Source of the DNA: Cordia subcordata
Taxonomy: Eukaryota; Streptophyta; Magnoliopsida; Boraginales; Cordiaceae
DNA: 64,000 nucleotides
Direction of reading: 5' to 3'
NCBI GenBank assembly: GCA_028554755.1
Contig: JAPTOF010000003.1
Coordinates: forward strand, 30,150,001-30,214,000
The notes under the pieces were generated by a model. The model did no database searches, was not told where the DNA came from, and saw only the letters and a list, made by a program, of their open reading frames with translations. The position numbers and the translations under genes are program-made. Of the stretch, positions 25,201 through 37,562 are shown in pieces; positions within the stretch are counted from its first letter, which is position 1; every line of letters begins with the position of its first letter.

Positions 25201-25389
25201 TTCATAGAGAGGATATGAAGCATCAAACACCCAGTTCCCTTGAAACAAGTTGCAGCCACCGGCTAGCTCTCTACCTCTATGAATAAAACCACTGACATTG
25301 TGTACTACCAGCTCTGCTTTTAAACCTCCTACTAGTAAGGCAGCGACAAAGAGGAACGCTTGAAGAAGAACCACACGGTGAAAAAACAT
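22248..25389 (-). CDS. Trichome birefringence-like (TBL) polysaccharide O-acetyltransferase, copy 2
   Basis: Five exons, 25389-25091, 24750-24579, 23747-23572, 23294-23136 and 22539-22248, give 365 residues. It has an N-terminal hydrophobic anchor ([17 protein letters not shown]) and the TBL domain ([17 protein letters not shown]). The GDS motif is intact (Ser about 121 in FVGDSLSLN), as are WHWWTHKG and the terminal [15 protein letters not shown] (Asp about 342, His about 345). Exons 2-4 have exactly the lengths of its neighbour, showing that the two arose by tandem duplication. The proteins differ in the luminal stem and in the GDS flank (SRNQW versus SLNMW), so substrate or expression may have diverged. 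A minus-sense TATA-like TATATAAA lies at 25567-25574. The predicted role is wall polysaccharide O-acetylation in the Golgi; the acceptor is not deducible. Confidence 0.93.
24049..24125 (+). mobile_element. tRNA-like SINE fragment inside a TBL intron
   Basis: CAGTTGGTAGAGC (24060-24072) is a classic tRNA A box, and CGTTCGATGC (24111-24120) resembles a B box at tRNA-like spacing. The flanks do not pair into an acceptor stem, so this is a SINE or tRNA pseudogene remnant. It sits in the 0.8-kb intron between exons 2 and 3 of TBL copy 2. Confidence 0.45.
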
Positions 25390-26661
25390 CTTGGGTTTTA
25401 GTGCAAAAAAGGTTGTAGCCTAATGGACCAACTACAAAACAGAAACAGCGCAGCTCAAAGTTGTCCTACACATAATGGTACGTGTATGTAACAGTCTGAG
25501 GGAGAGGGGAAGAGAGAGAAGGGAGATTCTTGGAGGAGGTTCACATGCTGCAAAAACTGTTGATGTTTTATATATCTGACATGAGTTGTAATATTTCTTG
25601 GAAAGATTCGAGACCTGAAGTAAACTGTGGCCATACTGGGGACTCTTTTGTCTGTCTTTTGTTTCTTGGAACTTTGGCATAAAGATTTTTTTTTTTTAAT
25701 AAAAAAAAGGGAAGAAAAAAGAGAAGGAAAGCAAAGCAAAGTATTTTCTGGGCTTGTTCTTATTTTCTGGGCGCGTTTAATTGGTGACCGTGTCACGGGG
25801 GGCACATTGATATGGATTGTAACGTTTTAATAAAGAATGTAAAAGAAAGATGGTACCATGCTACTTGGTGCAATCTCTATAATTCCAGATTGATTTAAAA
25901 TATAAATATATATTAAACTCCCAACTTCACTTGGTTTTTATAAAGATTTATATATTATAGCAAAACCGTTTACTGTCTCCTATCAATGGGAGGTGGCATA
26001 ACAGGAGAAAGATTTACATATCTATATATAGAAGACAAAAATTATTGGGTCTAACGATGATGACTACTGTTCTTCGCTGCGTGCTCTTGAGTAGCGGGGA
26101 AGTAAGAACGGAGAGAGTAGAATATTGCGGAATAGAGGTGAAAATGCCGACTTTTTCTAATATATATATAATAAGAAAATTTTTTGAAAAAGTCTTTTGA
26201 ACTCACATGAAAATTTGAACTTAAAAAATGTAATCTTGCTTGAAAGAAGTTGGCTCAAATTAATCAAATAAAAAGACCTATAAGAATTGATCTAGAAACA
26301 GTGATGAGATTTGATTGACCTGAATTTCGTGATCAAATAAAAGGTTGTCGGACAAATTTATTAACCCGTGACTTTCAGCATTTTCTTAGAAATTAATTGT
26401 TCTAAACAAGATTTTTTTTTCTTTTTTCAACTTCGGCCAACGTTCTAAACAAAATTGGGAATGGTTTTCTCGTTGAAAACTGAGAAGTGCTGATGACCGC
26501 ATCGAATTTGCTTTATTGTATAATCAGCAGATGATAACAGATTAATAAACGAATAATCATAGTAAATACAGATTCTTATTCTTTCTTCTTTAATTTTCTC
26601 TTTTTTGTTTCTTTTGTCAAAGTAAGATGGTTGAATGGCACCCATCAATTGCCTGTTCTTT

Positions 26662-26695
<34 letters not shown>

Positions 26696-27050
26696 GATAT
26701 ATATATATTTATATTTATATATGAATCTCAACTTTTTTTTTATACTTGCTTTAACAGATGAACATATATACTTCTATAGCTGGTCGGAAGGATGACATTA
26801 AAAATTAAATATCTATGTCAATACAATAAACACAAACAAGTAACTACATGCATTATAATTCCTTTAATTATATTTTCAATTAATTTTCTATTTTTTGTAA
26901 CAGTTAATTTTAGTTTTTTTTAAGTGAGCAAACTATTTAGATTCAAAAAAAATATAAATTTTAGTAAATTAATAACTTTTACATAAAATTAATTAATTTT
27001 TAATCATCGTGTTTTTTTGTTTTTTTTGGAAAAACTTTTTCTTTAAACCC
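25390..27050. other. Intergenic, AT-rich
   Basis: The first few hundred bases are the promoter side of TBL copy 2. Beyond that are a (TA)n tract at about 26661-26720 and poly(T) runs. Open frames are short and low-complexity, with no recognised domain. Confidence 0.5.
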
Positions 27051-27053
27051 CCA

Positions 27054-27140
27054 CCTCCATCCAAATTTCCCACTCCCTGTGAGTTTAAAAACCCAGGATA
27101 TCGCCTTTAGTCTTAGCCACTTGAGCTATTTCCTGTTATG
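27054..27140 (-). mobile_element. Possible SINE head, minus strand
   Basis: Read on the minus strand, GAAATAGCTCAAGTGGCTAA resembles a SINE/tRNA A box. It is followed by a degenerate B-box region near 'cctgggtttttaaactc'. The fragment is short and decayed, with a (TA)n(TG)n microsatellite at 27155-27204 beside it. Confidence 0.35.
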
Positions 27141-27151
27141 TCACCATAAAA

Positions 27152-27154
<3 letters not shown>

Positions 27155-27204
<50 letters not shown>
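27155..27204. repeat. (TA)n(TG)n microsatellite
   Basis: A compound run of TA followed by TG dinucleotides next to the decayed SINE-like sequence. Confidence 0.85.
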
Positions 27205-27264
27205 AATTATATCCGCGATATTGCAGGATTGGCGCACTAGCTCGTACAAAAGCAATGGGAATTT

Positions 27265-27326
27265 TGGTGGGATGGTCCAGCACAACAAACCGCTCTTGTA
27301 TACTGCAAGAGCGCTGGACACCACCA
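27265..27326. other. Long imperfect hairpin of unknown role
   Basis: TGGTGG (27265-27270) pairs with CCACCA (27321-27326). GTCCAG (27275-27280) pairs with CTGGAC (27314-27319). CGCTCTTG (27291-27298) pairs with CAAGAGCG (27306-27313) around a 7-base loop. A 10-base bulge lies on the left arm. No protein or RNA family is recognised. Confidence 0.5.
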
Positions 27327-29721
27327 CAGCACTTCACAGTAAGAAGAGAGATCTAGCATTAGAAAACAGGAGCACATTGTTCAACGAATTGAAGATAAGG
27401 AACAAAATCAAATGATTCATAAATCCATTTTCTACTCTCAACCCATTCTTAGTTCTTTGATTGCGATCCACACCTCACCCTTGGGAAAATTCGTTGGGGT
27501 AAGGTGGTGGGTCTGATGAACATTTTCATGCATGGGGCCTCTGGGTGTTCCTTTTCTTACAAAAATGCCAACTTTAATTCGTTTCAAATGAGGCCAACTT
27601 GATTAATAATTATTAGTGAATGGAGTTGATGATACGTGCATTTCTAATTCATGACTTTTATGATTTGATGCTCGCCCAACAAAGAGAATTCAATCAATTG
27701 GCAAAACTAGCATCAACAAAGAACCACCTTTATCTTTCATATATATTATTATCAAAGAAAAGATGAATTACATAAAGTTAATGATAGTTCTTGAAACCTT
27801 CTTTTCCATAACAACCAGTAGCTAGGATGCCACCCTTTATTAATAATTGCACGAAAAAGCTAATAGACCCTCCAAACAAGTTGACATACTACCAGAGGGA
27901 TCTCATCTAGTTATAGTGATTGAGAATACATAGATAGGGATCGTTTTATACTCGAAACTCCTGTTCTAGCCGTCAAAATTTTGTGTATGCATTTTTTAAC
28001 ACAAACTATTGAAATTGAAACTATATAAAAGTCAACAAAACCTATATATAGGTTTCAAGATTCATTTAAATAAATCTACCTATTGACCTTTAGTTTTCTT
28101 TCTTCTTCATGCCAGCTAGCTAGCTTATCATTCTTAGAAACTTTGATGACACAATATATACATCATACTTTCACAATAATAACATATTTCCATTTATATA
28201 CGCCCAAAATAAAGAAACAGAGCAAAAGTAAGAATGCAATAATATGAGCGACCAGTCCATTGAATATCCCGCATGATGTCACATGTTGTGGTCAAAATAC
28301 CATGGCTGCATATTTGCTATTGCGGCCAAAAAACTTTTGAGGGTCAAAAATGTACGTATGGGCTGTAATTGAAAAAGGGATAGGTGAAGGTTACGTGTTA
28401 TGAGTGGGTTGTAGTGGGTGCATGGTGGAGGCCACTTTCCCGTGGCAGTTTGTTCAACTACACATTTTGCTTATGAGATAAGTTTGTCTAAACTCCAGCT
28501 CACGTGAACTGGGAGGTTTTGCATCAAAAATGGTATTATCACATCAACATCTTAACTAATAAATTTCTTTTGGCTTCATCCTTATTTTCTTTTGCTTCAC
28601 GGCGTTCTCAGCAATAATTAATGTTGGAGCTAGAGATATATAGACGACAATGGTGGACGAATCATCATTGGTTGAGTGGCTTAAGAAACGCGATTTCAGG
28701 ATAAATCTGAATTAAATAATAGGAGAACCACATAATTGAAGCACCCTAATTAATTGACTTTGCATGCATGACTATTGCATGGTAAGATTAGTGAGTGACT
28801 TTCTACGTTGATTGTATTGAAGATAGTCATTTTATTATAATGAATAGATGATAAATATGCGCGCTTATGCAAACAATGCTCCAATTAGATCAGAGAAGCC
28901 ATAAATATCCAAGGATAGTCCAAAAACTAAATCTGGTATCAATGACCTCAGCCTTCTTTTTGAAGAATGTGGTGAATATTTAGATCATGTCTCAAGTCAA
29001 AGTAACATTTTTGGGTTCAATCGTCTCATAAGATTTGTACCTAGCTAATCTAGATTATACCTCCTTCGTCCAGAGTACTCATATGTGGTGAAGCTTCAAC
29101 TTTAGCATCAGCTTGAGAAACTTCTTAGAAGTGTTTTTAATCACCAGAAAATATAATTCTACCTTCTTAATTAATTCCTATCATGAAAATGTTTGTTCTT
29201 TAATTTAGAAATACATTACTGATTGAGGGGTTCAAATAACGCCCCATGCACGCACATCAGGAACATGCCACGCGACTTGAGCATACGCACGTTAAATGCA
29301 TGGTTAGTCCTCCCTTAAGGGGCAAGAGTGCAGGGGAGGGAGGTTGCCGGAGGCACATCTTTAGGTTGTCGGAGGAGATGGCCATCATTTCTTTTGGTAA
29401 AGTCTCCTCGAAAGTATAAGGGCCAGCTCTCTGATGATTGACATTTTAAAACGACAAGCAGCTAGCTTGGCCACCCTCAAACTGACCATGGGTGGTGAAG
29501 ACAGTGGGCATCACATCACCGCAAAGGTCGCGAGGGTCCCGTCGACCAGAATAGTTCTGGTGAAGATTGAGCTTCATCAAATATATACACAACTCTACAT
29601 ATTTTACATCAACTGCGTACATATATGATATATAGTCAAGCTGCTACAATCCGATACATGATTAATTAGTTTAATTAACTAGTCAACTTTTGCTCTCTTT
29701 CAGCTTAATTTTGAACAGACA

Positions 29722-29805
29722 GACGCCAATTGGTATACATTATCGTTCTCTGCTCACCTTCGAGAGACGCCAATTTGTCTACATTGTCGTTCTCTACTCA
29801 CCTTC
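29722..29805. repeat. Imperfect tandem repeat, period 44
   Basis: GACGCCAATTGGTATACATT (from 29722) recurs as GACGCCAATTTGTCTACATT (from 29766). Each copy continues with a near-identical 'atcgttctctgctcaccttc' tail. Two copies. Confidence 0.8.
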
Positions 29806-31052
29806 TCCCATTATGGAGGAGTCTATTTCTCCACTTGCGACATCTCTAACGCCACGGTTAATTTCTAAGACTGATATCAAGTTTGATTGCCCAAGTTGAT
29901 GAGTGGACAGTGCATTTTATCCATATCGAAACGTAACACGCAACTACTTAGAAATTTCAATTCAACTTTTGGTGGGCGAAGTGCACCCCTTGATCAAGAC
30001 TAGTCGACTAGTCCCCTACTCTTCCTCAATTTGTCTTTTCCTTTCCCGTTTCTAGTCGAACCCCAATTTCACCAGAAAAACACAACTTCTCTAATCTCTT
30101 TGGCTAAATTTAGCGCCTGCAAATTTGACTGTTTAAATCTAAAGTTTGACCCATTGATTGAATATTATTGTAGGATAATTCTAAGGGAGGTTTTTAAACA
30201 ATGTAACTCGAAGAGACAGATTCATAGAATTAACTACGTTTAACAATATGCGCTCACCTAGCTAGATCAAGATGTGGTTGAGGAGAACAGATCTTTCACA
30301 ATCTGAATATCAGAAAGAAGGGAATCTACGGACTAGCTATTGTTACGCAGGAACTCCATGGGGATGCGACAAAGGTGTTGAGGCTCTCAGAACATGGGAC
30401 ATATTTGTCAGATTGTTCGTCGTCCATGGTTCCAGTAACTCAGAAAACAACCCCCGGCAACGCAAACATTAAGGTCTCCATGACAGTCGACGTCGTGTCC
30501 TAGACGCAGACCCCATATTTTGATATTGCCCCCTACGGGGTATACGTAACAAAAATCACATGCATGATTCAAGTTGTAATGTCCCACATCAATTTGTGTT
30601 CATTGTATGAGGGTCTATATGCAGAGACGTGACACAAGTAGGCCATCAAAATAAAGCTTGAGCCTCATGTTTACTCGGTAATTGGTGCGCCATGACACAA
30701 TATAATTCAAGTCTAAGCTATCCTCTCGTAACGATTGTTAAACCATCTTGAGTTGGTCTGCAACAGTTAGCCATCACTTTTGCATAATTTCTTGTAGAGA
30801 TATTGATGAAATGACTTCTCATGTGTTTTCTCCAAATTTCCTCAGTTTTGGAAATTGTATTTAATCTTGTATATCGTTACATGCATGAATGAGATCATCA
30901 CACGGATACAAGTGAGGTTTGTGCGCTAGCCAGACCCCTAGAAATATGCAGCCTCATAGTTCCCATAAGCGCTTAATTGAATATCGCAAACCGGTGTTTT
31001 GTATCCATGCTAGGTTCCAAGTTACACACATTGTGAAGCGAATAGATGAACC

Positions 31053-31165
31053 GACTAGCTTATCAGTTGGGGAATTTAGTAACTCTTGGGTTACTCCATC
31101 GTGAGAGTTGGCTAGCTTGCCAATTGGGGAACTTAATTAACTCCTAGGTTACTCCACCATGACTG
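31053..31165. repeat. Imperfect tandem repeat, period about 57
   Basis: 'gactagcttatcagttgggg' with 'gggttactccatcgtgag' is followed by a second copy, 'ggctagcttgccaattgggg' with 'aggttactccaccatgac'. The copies are diverged, so the duplication is not recent. Confidence 0.7.
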
Positions 31166-32467
31166 ATGTATCACTTGGGTTGTTTTTCTTGGTAGAGCGT
31201 GATAAAAGACAGAACACATCGGCCAAGATGGTCATATAAATTCGACTTTTACTTTTTTTTATAAAAAAAAATATCAGTCACAAACAGCCAATTGAAAGAA
31301 CAAAATTTTGATAATTAATATAGAGGGCGACATAGTATTTTGAGGAGAACTAAATGACAAATTATTAAACTTAATAACTTTTGTTTTAATTCGTCAGAAT
31401 CAAAGCCAATAATATGATAGTTGACAAGAAAGGAAAAGAAAAACCAATAATATGATAGAACTTGAGATTGGCTTGGCTTGATGATGCAAATTACTCCGGA
31501 CCTCTCCTTTTCCCTTATTGAGCTTGAGGTATGCTTGCTTGTCTTTATAGATATTGCCTTAACTTCCGTCATTTTCTATTTAATATTCAAATATACATGT
31601 TATAATTATCTTCTTAAATATAAGTATCCCGCAAAGTATTTGATCGCCAAAGCCAAATATATAATTTCTTGAAACACATAAATTGAGGAGAATATTCGGT
31701 CAATGCATGTGTATATACATGTAGATGGATAATATTTAACAGTTGTAATCATTCAGGGTCCGAAAAGCATGAAGTTACTTGTTTAGATAACCAGCGTTCT
31801 TTTGATGTTAAATTTCAACTAATAACCTTTTAAATGATTACTATATTAGATACAGTCGTCCTCGATCTAGCAATAGGCAATTATCTACTTGTGGAGGAGC
31901 TTGGGACATGCCCAGTCTAGCTAGTGCCCATATATCCCACAACAGGATCAACCAACCGCACAAGACTGACAAGCACGGAAGCAAGACAAGACAAAAGCAC
32001 TCACCTATGTTAGTATCACATATTAATATCAGGCACAAAATGCATCTTGTGTAGCTAGAAACTCGCAGTAAGACATTTGGACTACAAGCATTTGTCACCC
32101 TTATGACTATCTACTTCACTTATAGATGTTAAAGAAACTAAAATTTCACTAAGATAAATTTATCAGTGATCAACTATCTATATTGTTTTTTGATAATTGC
32201 ATGATTATTTTTATTTTATTATATATTTTTTAATAGCTCTAGAAAAATCCAAGACCGTAATTGTTGGTTCATACTCTCTGGATCACTTATTTCTGTTATT
32301 TGTAGTATACTTAATTTTTTCGATATGTCAATAACTTTGGTTTTATTACCCTAATATAACGTCGGCTATATGTGAAAAATTAATGTGAAAAGAAAAAAAA
32401 TAAAATGACTGGATTTGTCCATGAGCTAAGTTTGGCTTGTTATGAAGCGGGCCAATTAATGAGCCAC

Positions 32468-32523
32468 TTAAAAATCGCGGGTTGAATGAAAACCATTAAA
32501 AATCGCGGGTTGAATGAAAACCA
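32468..32523. repeat. Perfect tandem repeat, period 28
   Basis: A 28-bp unit (TTAAAAATCGCGGGTTGAAT, then GAAAACCA) occurs twice in direct succession without mismatch. Confidence 0.9.
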
Positions 32524-33162
32524 TGGATTGAAACTCCGTGTGTGGGGGTCTTTAGACAAACGTCCCAACTAATAGTTATTCTTATTTTGATAAAAATTAA
32601 TCAGTTTTCCCCTTTTCACATAAATTTCATATGGAGCAACGATAGCTCTTGCAATATTTTAATACTATAAGGGGAACATAAACTAATCAAACACTTGTTT
32701 TCTTTTTTATGTACAAAAAATTGTATAATCTTTACTTTCTTTAACGTTTTCCAATAATTAAATCTTGCAGGAACCTCCCAGTGTCATTGGTAGAACTCTT
32801 GACTCTTTCAAAAACATGCCTTGTACGGAGAGTTTGAAGGCAAATCATTAAGAGTAGCCCAATGACATTGGGCCTAATATCCTTTCCTTCAAATGGACTG
32901 GGCTCTAGTCTACATCCCAACTATAGACCAACCCAGATCTTGAAGTTGCAAACCACCCCGAAACTCTGTCAAAAATCCTGAACAACCCCAATAAGTTACC
33001 CCAGTTGCAACTTAGTAGTCTACAACCTGCTGCATAATAACAATACTCAGAAGGTTGTCTGCCGTCTCCAGAGCTGCAGATAAGGTGCAAAGAAAACCTC
33101 TTGAAAAAAAGATAAGAAAATACATTCTTTTCATCAGCAGAGGGAAAAAAAGTAACGAGGCA

Positions 33163-34359
33163 ATGGCTTGTCTATCAATGGGAACATGGTCGTGCTACGG
33201 TGGACCATCAGCTTCACTTTCTCTCCTCACTGGTACAAAAACAAGAACCTCTGTTTCATTCAACATGGCAGCAGTTAAGGCCCCTCTGCGCTCTGGGTTG
33301 CTTCATTGCTCCTTCGTCTCTTCCCCTTCCTCACTTTCTTTTTCTTCCAACTCTTCCTTCTTAGGTACCCAATACTTCTTCTTCTTTTTTTTTTTTTTTT
33401 GCTTCTTGCTCTATTAGTGTCATTTTGTGTAGTAATTCTTGTTATTATGCAATGTGGAGGCGTGTAGAATATAAAGTTTGGATTTTTATATGGATTCTGC
33501 CTATAATTCTTGTTAATATATACAATTTGGAGAAGTTTGTATCATAGAGATTAGATTTTTATGTTTTGTTTTTCTTTTAATTTTGTGGGTTGGTGTTGTT
33601 TTAGATGATGAAGTGAAGTATGGGTGGTTTCTTGGTTGTTAAAAAGTGAATTTTGGCTTGTAAGCGTGCGCCAATTGCTCTATGTGGTATTTTGCTGCAG
33701 AGCTTTTAGCTGTTGGGTGTCATGAGTTAGTAGGACTAATCTTCGTTCATGTTAATGGATGCCTTTGAGATGATGACTTGGTAAATTTTGTAGAATAGTG
33801 AAATGTAGGTGAAATAATTTGGGTGATGTATGTAAAGGTTAAAGTTGGACATAGTTTGGGATTTTCCCTGGTCAGTAGTGATCCACCTCTACTATGATGC
33901 TGCATTTCATATAATAACAGATTGTTCGTTGTTGGTGATGTAATAGGTCAGATTGATAATTCAGGTTGCAGCAGGAATGGGAATCTGTTTCCTGTTTGTT
34001 TGGATGAGAAAATGATTATATCTATTGCACTCTGGTTGTTGCATTCGAGTGAATATAAATGGCTAAGTATCACTCAGCAGGTTTTTCTCTCTTGACTTTC
34101 AGGTTCATCACTGGGACTGATCCTGGATTCAAACTTTGGGGAGAAGTTGGTAAAAAGGCGTGGTCTGGTGGTGCAGGCAAAGAAATATAGACTTTGTCAA
34201 ACAAAGAGGAATAGGTCAAGGAAGTCTCTTGCTCGAACCCATGGGTTCCACAAGCGTATGAGTACCACCAGTGGAAGGGCAACTATAAAGCGCCGACGTG
34301 ACAAGGGTCGATGGGAGCTCTGCCCAAAGTCGAACCCAAGTAGTGGGAAACGGGTTTGA
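33163..34359 (+). CDS. RPL34: Plastid large ribosomal subunit protein bL34c
   Basis: Two exons, 33163-33364 and 34103-34359, join in phase 1 to 152 residues. The N-terminal half is a chloroplast transit peptide: rich in Ser, Thr, Ala and Leu, poor in acidic residues, beginning MACLSMGTW. The mature C-terminus carries the bL34 signature KRNRSRKSLARTHGFHKRM, then STTSGRATIKRRRDKGR, very basic and short, as in bacterial L34. bL34 packs into 23S rRNA in the 50S subunit. Nuclear coding with plastid import is the normal plant arrangement. The ATG at 33163 is the first that gives a transit peptide. The poly(T) just after exon 1 is intronic. The final residues (PKSNPSSGKRV) match the extended plastid tail rather than the bacterial end. 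Confidence 0.95.
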
Positions 34360-34771
34360 GCTTCCACTATTTTGACTTGTAATCAGTTTCTAGGTAAATG
34401 CATTCAACTTCAGATGTCTGCTGCCAATGAATCATTTTGACAAGTAGTTGTTTCATTCAACATTATTCTTTTCTGGTTAAGTACTGATGCACCGTATTTT
34501 CCTTTTCTATGGTGTTTGGTTCTTTTTGGCTATAATAGGATTTATCCACTGTATTTGGGATGACAGTTCTGCAACTGTAAGTATTATATTTTCAGAGGCA
34601 TGATAGTAATTAAAGCAATGCACTATGTAAAACATTTCTTGATGATACATATTTTACATGTGAATTCCTATACAATATATCAACTAGAAAGACACCAACA
34701 TAATGTACAGATAATGTACTTCTGATGTCTTACGGAAATAGATGATGAAGCTTCATCTAGTACTTAACATT
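34360..34771. other. Convergent 3' ends of bL34c and the cysteine protease
   Basis: This 0.4-kb spacer lies between two convergent genes and must hold both 3' UTRs and polyadenylation sites. No further gene is seen. Confidence 0.6.
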
Positions 34772-35908
34772 TTAAGCTGTTGGGTAAGAAGCTTTCATAG
34801 CAATACCACAAAGGCCTTCCTTTGCATCAACATCTCTTTGCATCCTAATGTATCCGTCCTCACCCCAATTGCTCCCCCATGAGTTCTTGACTAACCAATA
34901 TTTGGTACCATCATCAGCCGTTCCATAACCTACTGTTGTGACACCATGATCTAAGTCAGTGCCACAAGGCCCAGCGAAAATGCCGCTTTTGTAAAACTGG
35001 AAGGCCAGTCCACCAGCATCGATAGCAACAGAAATTGGTTGGTTAGCCACAGCTTTCAATAATGCTGATTCACTATTTACTGGAACGTCTTCATAACCTT
35101 TGATTGTTGCAGCATCAGATGATTCCTTCTTATTGTTGCAAGTGCCATCGACTCCCTTGTATGGGTAACTAGATTCAGTAGTGAGGCCGTGATTCTTGAT
35201 AATGAATTCAAATGCATCATCCATGAGACCTCCATTGCACCCTTGATCTTCACCACTTGTGTCACAGTCCACTAGCTCCTGCTCTGATAATGAGATCAAT
35301 TTACTAGTTGTCAGTTGGTTGATACCTTCCATTGCCGCCACAGCTGAGAACGCCCAACAACATCCTGTATTTTTGTGTTTAACATCTTAAAATGTTGGTG
35401 AGAAATCAAATATACATTTGATGCTAATATATTGAAGAATGAATTACAACAATCTGAACCCTTCTAACTGACCACATTGCCCTTGATCCTTTACTGCAGT
35501 AACAGCTCCCTTCTTTCTCCAATCCATGGTTGGTGGTACTGCAGTCACATTCTCGTACCTAAACGATGTTGGTTTAGATGACTTTACAGGGGATGACATT
35601 ATGTAGCCATTGCGAGTTGTGCAGAATTCTTCATTCGTTAGATCAGCAAACTCGTTGACACTCAGCTGGTAAGGCTGAGTTCCATCCTCGTTAAAGGACT
35701 CGATGAACTCCACATTCTCCTTGAAAATCTTGAATCTCTTTGCCTTCTCTGCAGCATCCTTGTAAACGCGTCCATAACGAGCCATCCAATGATCATGTCT
35801 TGCAGCCATTGATGCTTCAGGCAATGCGCGAGATGTGGCTTCGCAAGCCCACATCTGCAGCAACAAAAGTATCGCGAAAATAAGCTTCCACTTGATTGTC
35901 AAAGCCAT
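34772..35908 (-). CDS. Papain-like cysteine protease, SAG12 type
   Basis: Two exons, 35908-35473 and 35364-34772, joined in phase 1, give a 342-residue preproprotein. The start is the internal ATG (MALTIKWKL), because the signal peptide ([16 protein letters not shown]) follows at once; the frame upstream to 35992 is open but not signal-like. The propeptide has the ERFNIN motif with exact spacing (E-x3-R-x3-F-x2-N-x3-I-x3-N) and a GNFD-like VNEFADLT. The peptidase begins near [12 protein letters not shown]. Catalytic residues are Gln about 142, Cys about 148 in GCCWAFS, His about 285 in DHGV and Asn about 306 in KNSWG. A second Cys stands where papain has Ser just before the nucleophile, as in SAG12-like enzymes. 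There is no granulin domain or KDEL tail. It is expected to be a vacuolar or secreted endopeptidase in senescence or cell death, a role inferred from family. Confidence 0.94.
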
Positions 35909-36016
35909 GTTAGTTGCAGAATGTAGATTCTGGATGTTGAGGAGCAGATGATTACTTTCAGTTGATTTAAAATGGTGAGAATGAGAAGGCACTGCATATC
36001 GTTTGAGAAGAATATG

Positions 36017-36024
36017 TATTTATA
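36017..36024 (-). promoter_or_regulatory. TATA box of the cysteine protease gene
   Basis: The minus strand reads TCTATAAATACA here, a canonical TATA box about 110 bases upstream of the ATG at 35908. This fits a 5' UTR of about 75-80 bases. Confidence 0.7.
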
Positions 36025-36029
36025 GACTT

Positions 36030-37562
36030 CTCTGTGAGCTCTTCAGAGCATGTTTTCCACTTTGAATGCAATTTCATGGAGGCAAATGGCTTAGATAGCC
36101 CGGCAAGTTTGCCTGATATGGACAGCAAAAATCAAACTTCGTGTACGCTGCTCGATATACTACATTGTCAAAATATATTTTACACAATCATTTTTTTTTC
36201 TTACCTAACAAGCAATCTTAATTCACTTAAAAAAAAAAAAAAAAGAGAGAGAGAGCAATCTTTCAAATATTTTGGACCTTCAAGAATACCTACGGAATAA
36301 AGATATTATTTTGCCTGTGTCTTGGAACATATGTGACCAAATAAGGCCGGCAAACATTCTTTGCTATTACTAGATGATGAAATAGAATTAGATGGAATTA
36401 TTAACTGTCTTATGTGCATAAACGTAATACTAATCCTGGGCAACTATTTTGCAAGGTATTTTTGAAAGATTCATCTTTTATATGGGCTCATTTAAATTGA
36501 CTTTTCTTTAAAAAGATTTTTTTATTAACTTTTTTAAAAAAAGTATTTTTTTGTGAAGTTAAAAGTTTTGGCCTTTTCTCAGACCTTTTTCGGAAACCAA
36601 GCCATATACTTAGAACAAAAAGAATCTATTATTTTCAGGGAAAAAAAGTGTTTTTTTTCTTAAAAAAGAAAAAAAAAATCCAAACAAGCCCTATATATAT
36701 ATATTAGTGTAAGCATTAGTTAATTTGTTTTAGATTATTCCAGTTTAACCACCCTCGAGCCATGGCTATTATTTATCTTTTTGCCCCTCCTCCTTCGTTT
36801 GCCCTCCATTTCACTCCGCTCTATCCTCTCATTAAACCTAAGACAAGTTGAATAGAAATACTAAGATGAGATTTTACGTACATGAAACATTGTCAGATCC
36901 ATACATCCAACCCCACTAAGTGGGATAAAAATTGATTTAATTTGATTTTCATCATCTTATTAGAAAGGCTAGAAACTCCACTCTCTTTTCTTGTCCTTTC
37001 TTCTATGATTCTTTCACTTCAATCTTTTGTGCCAGTAGGTGACAAGCTCCACTCCGGAAACATTTAGAGCCTGCTTACTCTTACTTGTTTTGTAATTTAT
37101 AAACTCTTAAAAAAAAATATCCCTTCATATGCTTTTTACTATTTACAGCTTATAAGTCCCAAATAAGCTTAGCCAAACAGGCTGTTACTCTTTAAATTGC
37201 TTTCATTTGCTTGTTTGCTCTTCCCATAATTCCATAGAGAAAGAAAATCTACAAGTCAAGATATTTTACGACTTGGCGCTTATTAATGAAAAACAATGCA
37301 ATAAAACTAAGCACGCATCAAAGCCTTGAAAAGGAAAAAAAGAACTCATTTTTTAGGGTGATATAATATCACAATGACAGAAATTAAACAATTTCCCTAA
37401 AATATAGTAAATATAAGCATTCAAATGGGCTCATTCATTCTCCATCTTCCATATTTAGGTTGTCTTTTCTGTAAATCATCAGAAAAACGTTCTAATTGAA
37501 AGTAGCGCTTATGCTTGTTACATAGGAGATGGTGAAATATTATTTAGATTGTCAGGTTTCCA
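36030..37562. other. Intergenic with MITE and SINE debris
   Basis: No gene is recognised. The stretch 36480-36695 is an AT-rich foldback-like region ending TCCAAACAAGCCCTATA, typical of small MITE ends. The stretch 37070-37190 also runs from 'agcctgcttact' to 'gccaaacaggct' and looks like another short inverted-repeat element. Confidence 0.45.
36890..36935 (+). mobile_element. Au-like SINE 3' tail fragment
   Basis: 'gatccatacatccaacccca' followed by 'ctaagtgggataaaa' resembles the conserved 3' end of the Au SINE family (ACCCCACTTAGTGGGATAAGG). Only the tail is present. Confidence 0.5.

Larger units (their letters stand above)
27340..33162. other. Long gene-poor intergenic region
   Basis: No gene with a recognisable product was found in almost 6 kb. 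Open frames near 29434-29628, 30272-30472 and 30919-31104 are 60-66 codons, with no known motif and no splice structure I could join. The region contains local tandem repeats (29722-29805, 31053-31165, 32468-32523). Around 30575-30700, sequence such as AATGTCCCACATCAATTTG resembles ends common in plant transposons. Its last part is the promoter of the bL34c gene. Confidence 0.5.

Noticed and set aside
29434..29628. 64-codon frame in a locally GC-richer stretch
   Set aside because: No known family, and the codons run into AT-rich sequence. It may be transposon debris.
30272..30472. 66-codon frame in the long gene-poor region
   Set aside because: No recognised motif, no splice partners and a length expected by chance.
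9082..32523. CRISPR-like spaced repeats
   Set aside because: The local tandem repeats have two copies each and occur in a plant nuclear genome; they are ordinary slippage or duplication products.
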